Positions 23,201 through 36,300 of a stretch of 64,000 nucleotides of DNA are shown here, piece after piece. Origin of the DNA: Halichoerus grypus (Eukaryota > Chordata > Mammalia > Carnivora > Phocidae); contig NC_135717.1 of NCBI RefSeq assembly GCF_964656455.1, positions 153,687,793 to 153,751,792 on the forward strand, written 5' to 3'. Under the pieces are notes generated by a model, which saw only the letters and a program-made list of their open reading frames with translations, did no database searches and was not told the origin of the DNA. The position numbers and the translations under genes are program-made. Every line of letters starts with the position of its first letter. Within the stretch, counting starts at the first letter, position 1.

Positions 23201-26200
23201 AAAACAAAAACAAAAACAAAAACCACCCAGCCTATGCTGGGATTCAGAGGACTATAATTAAAAAAAGGCAGTTTGAAAATTGGTGAGAAGTATACATTTA
23301 AAAATATCTGGTCACCTCTATGTAAGCTAATCCCTGGATTCTTTGGTATCTATGTCCAAATATGCAAAACTTCACAGGGCCTACTCAGAAGCAGCCTGCC
23401 AGAGTTAAATATAATTGTTTCAATTTTGTTATGCTCTCATTTGAAAATATTTTTGGGTGATTAATGGGTGAATTTATCAAAATGTAAAAGTTATCTCTAG
23501 TAAAAAGGCTGCTGGTATCTTAAACATTAATCAACTATCTAACTTTAATGATAACATAGTTTATAAAATTGACACCCCCTCTTATATCCTGGAAAAAGAA
23601 ATAAATAAGATGCTCCTTACCCTGTTGAAGGCTACTGTGAAGACAATTGACAAATGTTGCTAATATAGTTGCCACATTCATCACTTGCCAACACTGGGCA
23701 AGACCAAGAGTAAAAAGTTCATTCCAATAAGCTTTCACCAATGATATGCTATTTTCTTGCCTATTAAAATGAAACACAACAAACACGTATCAGATATTAA
23801 CATGTATTTTATAAACTTTACAACCTTTTTTTTTTTTTAAGATTTTTATTTATTTATTTGAGAGAGAGAGCACGAGCAGGGGGAGGGGCAAAGGGAGAGG
23901 GAGAAGCAGACTCCCTGTTGAGCAGGGGCTGGATCCCAGGACCCTGAGATTATGACCTGAGCCGAAGGCAGATGCTTAACAGACGAGATCGGGCGCGTTC
24001 AGGGTGGTATGGCCATAGACGGCAGATGCTTAACAAACTAGGTCACCTAGGCATCCCGAAACGGTTTATTAAGCATGTTTCAGATGGGATATTAGTATCC
24101 CTATAAATGAGATACTGTGGATTTTGCTAGGAGAAATGAAAATAAGAATGGTCCCTTCCTGAACTTCTGAATACATCTCCAGAGCATGAGAGAGTAGAAA
24201 AAATATTAGAAGTCAGCCACAGTTTTAAAAACTAGATCATCCACTGATTATCCATTTGAAATCTGGCTAATAAGCTTCCCAGGTCTCAGCTGCCTAGCTA
24301 TATAAAATGAAGAGAAACTATACGTCCTATTCCCTGCTCTCATTATTATGAGATGTAAATATAAGAATTATGTGAATAAGGGATGACATAAAGTATATGC
24401 CAGGCACTATTCAAGGCACTGGAGAAACAGCAATAAACAGGATGGATTAAGTCTGCCTCCATGAAACAGAAGGTAAACATACAAAAATACCATTTCAAAT
24501 ATTTTATATATTATATACACATGTATATGGTTATATATACATTAGGTTTCTCTCAGGTAAGAAAAATTCTCCATTACTATAAAGCAGGATTATGAATTAA
24601 AAAACGGTGGGGGCGGGGGTGTTCAGGTAAGGTGGCTAGAAAAGGCCAGCCTGAGGGGCTGACATCTGAGTAGAGAAAGATGGGAAAGAACTTAAAAAAC
24701 AAAAAGATCTAGGGTATTGCCAATTTCTTATGGCAATCAAAATCTATTTGAAAGTGAAGTTTAAATGAAAAGAAAATCCGTATTTTCAAATCTCCATATA
24801 AAAAATGATGTAAAATTTACATCTTAAAATCAAAGAAAATAAGAGAGACCAAGATAATATTTTCATGTATCAGAAAAGACAGCTAAAATCCAGAATCGAG
24901 GATGGTGTGAGGAAATAAGCATTCATTCTCACGTAAGCATTGCTGAGGTGTTAACTGGCTCAACATCTTTTTGGAGGACAATTTAATAGTACCTCTCTAT
25001 AAAAAAACTAGAACATACACCCTCTGAGACTTAGCTATTCCACTTGTAAGAACCTATTTTATAGAAATACACAAAGTAGGCAAATTATACATACAATGCT
25101 ACAGTGCTTATTGTAGCACTGGATAGAATAACAAAGAAAATTAGCAAGAACCCAAATGTCTACTAATAAAGAATGAGTAAATCAATAAGAGATCCTGTAA
25201 AAGAGAATACTAGGCAACCATTCAGGAGAACAGGGTAAATTGACATGTGCAGACATAGGAAGACACCCATCTTTTAAGTATAAAAAGAAAGGCAAAGAAT
25301 AGGATATGCAAGTGTGTAATGGATTGTTAAAATATGGCACTGAAAAGGTCTGGTAGGACACCAAACTGTTAATTAGTGGGGTTAGTTACCTCTGGAGAAT
25401 GAAGTTTTACTTTATATTTCTATACTTCAGTGTTACTTTAAAATTTTATAAACAGGAGGAAAAGGTTAAAAGCAAACACGATGGGAAAGTTCACAGTAAT
25501 TCAGTTTTCACCTTAACCTCTGAGTCTGAAGTTTTAAAGAGGGAACAGCTAACCAAGGTAATTAGTGGACACAGGATAGGAAAATGAACAGAACCAACTG
25601 ACAAAAAAAAAAAAATCAAAGCTCTTTCTGGCCTGTGTTATACCTAGTAGGATGAAAGTACTTTGACATTGTTGTGGGAGACTCAGAGAAAAGATTGAGT
25701 AACCGTGCAGAGGATGAGGAACACCAAAATTGTTATGAGTACCCTAAAGGAAAAATGACGAAAAGTGGCAAATAAGGAATAAGCCACCAGATTACTTTGT
25801 TTCCAAAGGAAAAGTGAAAGAACTAAATATGGAGATTAATTGCAGAAAGATACATATATTTACATCTTCATCCAAAACAAAACCCCAAATATCCTTGTAG
25901 TATAGCTAGCTATGCTGTTCAAATGTTTTTAAAAAGTTCATTAGGAAAGGAAAACAGCAAGTCCTTTTTAAAGAGAAGGTTCCTAAGAGAATGAAGGAAA
26001 ACGAGCATTGATAATCTAGTTTGCAGTAGCACTGGATTAGATAATTTACATTCATCATCTCAGCTAAGTAGCCTCGCCAGCAAGAAAGCATTTCTGCTCT
26101 TAAATTATAGATGTAGAAATAGAGCCTAGTTAAGTAGCAAAGCTAGCAGATGAACAAATCCAGAATTTGAACCCAGGTGTTCAAAATCTATGCTTTTGTA

Positions 26201-29200
26201 TAACTCATTAAAATTTTAGCAAGTAAAATGCTGAAGTCAAATTTCTCAGTAGAGACTCCCCTTTACAGCTAGTATTTTGTGACAGTAAGGGCATGTTTGC
26301 TATCAACTTTTTTCTGTGAAAAACAAATAACTATTGTAATCACATTATACTACCTATTTTCTAAACATCTTTCCTTTGAAAAGCAAAAGGAGCTGGATGG
26401 GGTAGTTAAAGTATCAGTCAGGTACACTGAAACAATGCCAGTGTTAATTAATAGAGGCATTAGGTTGCATAACGGTAAATATGTCAACTTCTTTTACAAA
26501 TAGGTATAGGTATTTTTCTCTAACTAGTCTTCTATATTGTTAAGTTCATTAAAATATGTACATAGTACTCAGAATTAGAGATCAGATCATTGTTTATACT
26601 ATTTATTTTGATAAAATAAGATTTCCGAAGTCATGTATACATGGGGATAACCTAACCATTTGTCTTCCACGCAAATAAACCCAAGGCATTATACTTTACC
26701 TAGCAGCATGTGTTTGAAAGGAAAGCATGGTTCTTAGGGAAAAGTTGTCAGTGATACGGCAATAAAGCTGGTTTTATTTTTATTTTTTAAATTTTTTAAA
26801 AAAGATTTTATTTATTTGACAGAGCACAAGCAGGGGGAGTGGCAGGCAGAGGGAGAGGGGGAAGCAGGCTCCCCACAGAGCAGGGGGAGCCCAATGTGGG
26901 ACTCGATCCCAGGACCCCGGGATCATGACCTGAGCCAAAGGCAGTCGCCCAACTAATTGAGCCACCCAGGTGCCCAATAAAGCTGGTTTTAAACCCGCAT
27001 CTATAGTAAAACATTACTTTGTTTTAGTGGGATTTTAAAAGATTCAACTTTCAGATTTAGCATCTATGGAAGGTTTCTTAAATTACTCAAAAAATAAAGT
27101 CTCCTGTAGCAAATAGTGGTGGTTTAGAACTTTGGGTTATATTACGAGAATCCAGGTAGAGAGGACTGCTGACAAATCATGCCAAGTGCCTGTAACTGAA
27201 CTTACTACTGTGTAATCACCTAAATTATGCAGGTAGAAGTGAGAAACAACTGAATTCCTATAAGTTTTGAAACTACAAATCTTAAACAGAAAAGTAAAAT
27301 CCTTGTAAAATATAAAGGACTGTACAATACAGACAGTATTAACCACCCACTGTTTGAAAGGTTCTTGAAGCTACTGTTCTCCATTTAAATAAGTAATCAA
27401 AACAAACTCGACTTTTAGTAACTGATTAATGTTGCTTATCTGTTTCTCTGCAATACTAGGGCTTTGTTCCCAAGTTTTGGGTCTACGGATAAAAATGCAA
27501 CCAATGTCAGTTTCTAGGAGACTCAGAATAGCTTTTATTACCACTCAACAGAATTTCCCATCATCAGTACTTAGTCCTCTTCCATCTGATTAACTCGAAC
27601 TACAAACAATCTAGATGGCGACAGTGAGTTTATGTAGCGATTAATGGCCTCACATGCTACACCAATGGTTAATTCTGATTGCAAAGAATCCTGTGGCTGT
27701 TACATTAAAACCATTTTTCAGTACAGATCAGAGGGAAATGTGGCTGCCACTGTAAGACTGGATTATAACTGGAAACCTCAGGTTTTATTTTTGGTTTCTT
27801 TTTGGAGAATGTTTCCATAGGATAATCACACTTAACAGAAGTACTTAAGATCAACAGTGCTATATAAATAATTCAAAGAGTTCAAAGCACTCCCTAAAAA
27901 TCGTTTTTTTTTTTTTTTTTTTTACTATAATAGTTGATAGCCTATTATGACAAATATCACCAGATTACTTTTCAACACAAAAGTACTCCAGTTACAAGCT
28001 TAGGGAACTAAGTAAACCTAACCCTTTAAAATAAACTGCTAATATGTAAATTTATATCATATTTTAATTCTTTGTTAAAAAAAGCAGACTGGAGAAATTC
28101 TGAAAACTAAATGTTATTTTGAGAGAAAGGGCTAACAATAGTTCTAAAGGTTAACCATTCTAAATTAGGCTTTCAATCTATGTAACTATATTAGTTAAGT
28201 ATGTGATTTAATGCATGGTATACCCAACACCAAATTATACTGGGGTTCTATGTGTGCCTTTTTTTTTTTTTTAAAGGAGGCTCCATGGCCAGTGCAGAGC
28301 CCAACGTGGGGCTCGAACTCATGACCCTGAGCATCAAGACCTGAGCTGGGATCAAGAGCCCGACGCTTAACTGACTGAGCTACCCAGGCGCCCCATGCAT
28401 GCTTTTTAAAGTCATGACTGAGATATTTCTTAATCATATTAAATACTCTGTAAGAATAAAGGATGGACAGTATCATTCCTTTGGCAAATGGGAGAACAGA
28501 AGTATAGGATATGAAAGCACATTATTTATGAAATCATGTTGGTAAGTAGGGCCCTGTGACTAGAAAAATACTTTTCTAACTATGGACTTAACTTTTTCCA
28601 TAGTCTCTTTGCGTCTTCATACCAGTTACTTTAACACAATCTAAATAAATCTGGCAAACATCAGGTAATACAGATGTAATACAGATTACTGGTGTGTTTT
28701 TTGGTGGTAAGTATCTCCAAATTATCACTGTGGTACTATGGGGTCTACAATATCTCCCCCTTCCCCACTTTTTGTAATCACAGATTGGAAAACAACTGTT
28801 TCTATTTTGAAACATTCACTGTATGCAAGTTTCAGCTCCTTATGAACATGCCTGAGATGAACACTGAAAACAGTGGGGCTGGGAGGGAAACAACAGCCTA
28901 GGGCATACCTACAGCCTCCCTATCTTCAGGTCAAAGACAGCCTATTACAAATGCTGGCCATGATTTATCAGCTCCACTGCATATATTCCATTTGAATTAT
29001 TAACTCAGTCAAATTATGAAACATGGATACCCTTCCTACATAAAAATAATATAAGAAAATACTAACTGCCATAATTTGTCATATAAATAACAAAACTTTA
29101 TAATGCTATACCATTTTTTCCCTTTAATACAAATCCATCCAAAATAAAAGTTCTTGCTTAGTGTACATTTGTGCGGTAAAATCACATTTATACTCAAGGA

Positions 29201-30276
29201 CTTCAAAACACTTACCCTAAAGCCTGGAAGGAAGGAATCGAAAGTGCCCAGTGCATTGATAAGAACAGCAGTCTGGAGGCAGACTCCCCAATGTAGTGCA
29301 CATTCAGGTACTCAGGCATAGGAGAAGGCATGGTGAGCTAGTGTGAACAGGGACTGAGGTAAATTATGACAGTTCTAAATGATACTTTCTTTGAAAAAGT
29401 TACATGTAAACATATCAAATAGGAGTTTGATATATTCACCAAAAGGCAAATCTTGAAATAATCCAAGTGACTGGATTTTACAGCTATAAATAGGATTTAG
29501 AATGAGTAGATCATAGTTGCTAACAAAGCAATATTTAGACAAGCAGGATCCCATTTAATAAATATCAGGTATGATATTCTCTGGTTGTGTTTTTAAGTTA
29601 TTTCTGTCTTGGTCTAACAATGTGCTTTTTTTCCTTTCTTCTCTTCCTTTATCAATAATGGTATAGTTCAGTTTAAGGAGTAATCCTGTGTGTTAAATGT
29701 TCCATTCATGCAGGCTATGGGGAGTAACAAATTCAAATCTTACAGGGTCAGGAGAATAATGAGTGAAGTGGGCCTGCCGGTGCCATCTGGGAAGTGCATA
29801 TTCCTTTATCTGGGACTCGAATTCCATACACCGAAAACATATGGCAATTTGGACTAAGGACTGCCTGCTCTATTTTTCAAAGAGCAGGTTCTGTGTGCAA
29901 CTCCCTGTTTAATCTACAGGTAAAACAAAATGTGTCTGTGGCTATAATACTCACAGGCTGTCAGTCTGTACTCCTGACCTCAGGTAGTCACTTTAAGTGT
30001 GTGTCAACTGTTGAAAATAAATATCCCACATCAAAAGCATTTTTCAAAAGCTTGTTAAAGAGAACTTTCATTACTATAAATGAAATGTAATTTCATCTAT
30101 AACCTAAATTTCTATCACTAAGGAAAATAACCTATGCTATAGAGTACTTTGTAGGCATTAAAATTAGTGAGATAAACTGAGATGTAATGGCATAGAAAAA
30201 AAATACCTCACAGACGTCTAAGTGGAAAAACTACGAAACAATGTGTAGATGACCTAATTTATGTTAAAGAGAAAGG

Positions 30277-30343
<67 letters not shown>

Positions 30344-33300
30344 AAGGACGGAAGATCTATCACAGCAAGTTAACACTGGCTACCTCAGGGGTAGAGTAGG
30401 TGGATGTACCCATATGTATTTTTCTGAGGAAAGGATAGCTTTAATCAGATTCTCAAAAGTGTCTATGATGCCTAACAGATCAAAAGGTTTTCATCAAAAT
30501 GATACAAAAATTCTCCAGAAATGTTAGGTAAAAAATATTAATTGCCTTTGTTCATTATTAGCCACAAATGGTTTATCTATTTATAAATGGTGCCACTAAT
30601 AAAACAACAGAGAAATTAACAGTTGAAATTTCATGTATGAGAAGAATATATATATATATTTTAAAATATTTTATTTATTTATTTGAGAGGGAGAGAGAGA
30701 GTGAGCACGGGTGGGTTGAGGGGCAGAAGGAGAAGCAGACACCCCACTGAGCAGGGAGCCAATGTGGGGTCCGATCCCGGGACTCAGGACTCTGGGATCA
30801 TGACCTGAGCCGAAGGCAGACGTTCAACTGACTGAGCCACCCAGGTGCCCTGAGAAGAATATTTTTTATTTAAAAAAAAAAAAATTTAAGATTTTATTTT
30901 TAAGTAATCTTTACATCCAACGTGGGGCTCAAACTCACAACCCTGAGATTAAGAGTCACACACTCCACCAACTGGGCCCGCCAGTGGGCACCCTGAGAAT
31001 ATTTTTTAAATGCTTGAGAAATGTTTACTGGAGCAGCAAATTAAAATGCCACTATTTAAAGAGAATTCTTAAGAGAACTGTAGGCAAGCAGATATTAAAC
31101 ATCTTAAATGTAATTATCAGGATGCAACTGTTTCTATATGTAAGTATATAAAAAACAAACTGGGAACTATCACACCTTTTCAGAATTGCCCAAGGGGAGT
31201 AGAGGGGCGAAAAAGCCTGAAAGATCAGGGGAATTACCAGAGATGACTAGTTTTAGGGGGTTGGAGTAAGTAAGATGCAAAATAACAACTGTTAGTCACT
31301 TTTAAGAAAGTAAAATAGTTACAGTATTAAAAATTAGACATAAGGGCTAAAAGATACAGATGTACCCTCATTGACACAAGAGTGGTGGTAATGTTGAAAA
31401 CTTTCTGTGCTTTAATCATAAAATTGAAATCATTTGCAATACATACTAGAGGAATTCATTATTTAAAAGACTGCCATGCATTGTATGTATGCAGGTATTA
31501 TAAAGAGAAGAAATATCTCATAATTTATCTGTTTTAATACTTAATTTTCTTAAACAAGATACACCTCTAGCATCATGAATCAGCCAGTACTGGCTTAAGA
31601 AACAAGAATTTATTCAACAAGTCTTTTAGATTGCAAAGACAAAGATTTCTTCCTCTATATAGAGAAGATGAGTTTCTACTAAAGATGTTAAAGAGCGTCC
31701 CAAAACTGCCTGTGGACTTTTAGGTTTATAAATTGAAATACACACATTTTAAAAATGATACACATTCAGTACACTGAGATGATTTTTTTTTTTTTTTTAA
31801 GTAGGCTTCATGGCCAGCATGGAACCCAACACAGGGTTAGAACTCATGACCATGAGATCAAGACCTGAGCTGAGATCAAGAGTTGGAGAGTTAACCGACT
31901 AAGCCACCCAGGTGCCCCAATATATTGGCTACCCATTTTAGAAGTTACTTGTCTACCATTACCTTTATAGCCCTTTCTGTAATTCTGACAATAAGCTAAA
32001 TGACAGAACTTTAAAAAAGTCATTTGACTTGAGTTAGGAGATCTGAATTCTATTCCCAACATGTCATTAGTTGTGTGACCCTGGATTACACATTATAATT
32101 CAGCAAACACTTACATCTTGAGATCTCTTTCTTTCTTTTTAAAGTAAATCCAACCCCCAATGTGGGGCTCAAATTCACAACCCAAAAATCAAGAGTCACA
32201 TACTCTACCAACTGAGCCAGCCAGGTGCCCCAACTGAGATTTCACTGTAAGGTACTAAGCTAAGTGCTAAGGCTTCAATAGAAGAATAAACTGAAACAGA
32301 ATGAGCTACAGAAAGGGCTAAGAGGAGGTGACTGGGTGGCTCAGTCATTAAGCATCTGCCTTTGGCTCAGGTCATGATCCCAGGGTCCTGGGATCGAGCC
32401 CCACATTGGGCTCCCTACTCAGCAGGAAGCCTGCTTCTCCCTCTCCCACTCCCCCTGCTTGTGTTCCCTCTCTTGCTGTCTCTCTCTGTCAAATAAATAA
32501 ATAAATAAATAAATAAAATCTTTAAAAGAAAGGGCTCAGAAAGAGATGGCATTTCTGATAAATGATGGGCAACTGAATCAAAATGTGGAAGGTCCTAAAA
32601 GGTCATAAACTTTATCTCAACGAGCAATAGGAAGCTAATGAAGGCTTTTAGGTAGCAGAGTAACATAACTGGCCTGATTTTTTTTTTTTTAAGATTTTAT
32701 TTATTTATTTGAGAGAGAGCGCACACACATGTGAAGAGGAGAGGAGGGGCAGAAGGAGAGGGCGAAGCAGGATTCCTGCTGAGCAGTGAGCCTGACTAGG
32801 GGCTCGATCCCAGGACCCTGGGATCATGACCTGAGCTGAAGGCAGACGCGTAACTGACTGAGCCACCCAGGCGTCCCATAACTGGGCTGATTTTTAACAA
32901 ACATCACTCTGTTACCGCGCACAGGACAAGATGAAGAGACTGGAAGCAAAGATATTACTCTAACAGTTTAGGTAAGAAATTTTAAAAGGCCTTGAAATAC
33001 GGTGATAAAAATGAAGAGGAAGGGAGAAATTCAAACAAAAGAATGGTTAGGATTCAATTAGGGAATGGAGGGGAGTGAAGTATGGGGAGAATGATGATGA
33101 CTCCCAAACATCAAACATGGTGACCTGAAGGACTATGGTTTTTTTTTTTTTTTTTTTTAAAGATTTTATTTATTTATTTGAGAGAGAGGATGAGAGGAGA
33201 GAGAGAACACATGAGAAGGGGGAGGGTCAGAGGGAGAAGCAGACTCCCTGCTGAGCAGGGAGCCCGATGCGGGACTCGATCCCGGGACTCCAGGATCATG

Positions 33301-36300
33301 ACCTGAGCCAAAGGCAGTCGCTTAACCAACTGAGCCACTCAGGCGCCCAGGACTATGGTTTTAATACTGAGATGATACATATGAGAGAACAGTTTTAGAA
33401 ATCACCTACCTCTGTCTCATATACTTATTTCTAAATGGGAATTCTATCCACTTTGATGATCTATGTAATCAAATTGCAAGAATCAAGAATAAAGTATATG
33501 AAATCACACCAAAAACTCTGAAATTTAATAAAAGTATTTAATATTTCTATTGTCCTAGATTCTACAGAACCAAATTCCAAGATGTATTATTAGACTATTT
33601 CTCCTTTCTGTTTGGATTGCTTTGAACAAGACACTGAAAACCTCCAAATCTTTTTTCATTCACAAAATGACAGTAAAAATCCAAACCTTCACAACCAACT
33701 GTGATTAAGGCTCAAATGTAAGAATGTACACATGAAAGCATGCTGCAAACTACACTGTACATAAAAATGCAAGATAGGAACAAAATGCTATTTAGCTCAG
33801 TTAAGAAAGAACTGAGTTTTTGATTACAGATGTCAGGTTTTGAAACTCATGACTATAAAACCTCAATGAGAAAGCCAACTATGAAAGTACTGAGCTGGGA
33901 AGTGAGGGAAAAGTAAAACTCTTGATTTCACAAAGGCTGGAAATGTAAACAAGCATCAGAGAAAGAAGCTGTCTTTGTCAGGAGACCAAGAAACTTCACA
34001 GTGCTGATTCTGAGGACACCCAGAGAACAGCAGGTTGAAGACTGTATGGAAAAAAACCAATTCCAGAGACGGGAAAAAAGTTCTAATTTGCCTAACTCAC
34101 CTGTCCATAACAAATATTTAAAAGAATCAAACATTTTGAGGACCAACATCAACAATTAAAAAAGGACTATTTCTACTTTCTATAGAAGTACTCTATACTT
34201 TTTCTTGCAATGGGTCCTCTTCCCACATGTCTTTTTCTTTCCTTCCCATTTAAATCTAAACGTACAAAATAAAAGTAAGACAACAAAAACATGTCTTTTA
34301 TTTAGAATAAAAAGTGCAATTGGGAAAAATCAGTTTTGCCTTGCTCCACCCTTGTCCATAGCTCCTACCATAAATTTTAAGGATGACACTGATTATTCCC
34401 ATTATCTTTTCTTACAGCCCCCATAAAAAATTTTCATGTATAGTACACATGAAACATTTCTAATTTTTTCATATAGGTTTATCTTTGGTAAAATTTTATA
34501 TGAAGATTGGTTTCATGGTCTATATCAGATTACAGCAATTTACTAAGTCACTGAGTTTTCTCTGTGGCTACTTCTACCAATTCAAATCTTACAAATATAA
34601 ATTTTATTGTATGCAGTTTTAACCAATGTTAGATTTGTGTTATTTGTACCAGTCACACAAACCACTATTTGATAACTGTTTATATTTTCATTAGAAACCC
34701 ACGGAAATTTGTAATCTACAATAAAGTTATACACAATTTCCATCAGGTATTCTAGGACTGCTGTGTATTGCTAACTGAAATCTCCTATATACTTTTAATC
34801 ACTTTGCATATGATTTGCTGATAGTACTCATAGCCGGCAGAGAAAAGATACAGAGTGGTTAAAATGGAGGGGTCAAAACATCAGAGTCTTAATGTAGGGC
34901 CTCAATGGTCAGTGTATCTATAGCCATAGTCCAAACATTATCTGAATGACAAAGTTATTTTCTAATATTCTGCATGTATTGTTTCCATCATAAATTAATG
35001 TATTTAGGGGAGCAAAAAAGAAACTACAAATGTACCTCCTTCAAAATGGTTAAAGTGTAAAAAGTTAAAAGCCAAAAGTTAAAATGTATTAAATAATTTT
35101 TACATTCTTAATACTGAGAGCTAGTTAATCAGGGGACTACGTAATAAATGGAGTTCTTTATAGTTACTATGGTAAGAATACTGGGTCTCACATACTGGTT
35201 TACACCAAAGCATTGAACAAAACCGGTGTATACAAACATGATGTCAATACTTAAGAGTTAACAACAACATCCAAAACTTATGTCTAAATGTTCTAAAAGC
35301 TAGCTTTTATAGACTTAAAACCACTAATCGATATTATAACCATGATTTATAAATAGGATGCTTTATTGAGCCATTATTTAAATAGCCAGATGTGTATGTT
35401 TCAGTTGCTATTTTGAATTCTATCAGGAATATTTCTGACTTTAAAAGCATAACAAATATACTTTGATTTCTGGAGGGAAGATTAAAATCAAAATGGATAA
35501 CACAACATAAAAATTATATTAAAAAATATGGAAATACCCTGAAAGCTACATGTGAATCGCTGAGAAGTGGCCCCTCTTTTTCGATGTAATTTATGCTCGA
35601 GTCTCCAGCAATTAGGTGTACGCTTCCTTCCATGCCCTCTACTGAGCTCTGACAGGCTGTGCTCTCTCCAGGATTCAATGCTTTTGCAAGAGTGTCAAAT
35701 GCCCTATTAGGAGACATCAGATGCTGTGAGCTTGGTCAATCTCCACAATAAAATAAAAATTCTACATAAAATTCTGGAATTAAGATTTAGGCCTAAAAAA
35801 ATTATTGAGAATACAGAACTTTGATGTATCACTGATTACTCTATTTCATTGACATCTATACCTGTTTCCAAAAGCAACAAATTAAATTTGAATATGTATA
35901 GTATGAAAAGCTGTATTATATTAATGTATTATCAGAGAATTAAAGTCTTTAAAAAAAATTTATGTGATTACCAGGAGAAAAAACCCTAAAATATGCTTTT
36001 ACAAGTTATACATTTGAAACTACAAGATAACAGACCATTTACTTTACATACAGAAGTTATTTAGAAAGAATAAGGGCAAGAACTTATGTCAACTTTACTG
36101 CATTCTACACAACACAGATTTTATTTAAAAATTCAGAAAATATTTTAAAACTTGTGTTAACACAGCTACATCTGTAAGAATTTGAGATTAGGATGGCAAA
36201 TAATGAACTAATGTTAGCAAATAATTATTTAAAATAGCTCCCCATATTTTTCAATGAGAGGCCTTTTAAAGAGTTACTTAAAATCTCATGTTCAACAAAG

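Larger units (their letters stand above)
25600..28260. other. NR2C1 intron 10, mostly unique sequence
   Basis: Apart from one MIR and one SINEC, nothing recognisable. Confidence 0.5.

Noticed and set aside
23982..24020. A functional 5S rRNA gene.
   Set aside because: Only the first 39 of about 120 nt are present and the internal promoter region is absent.
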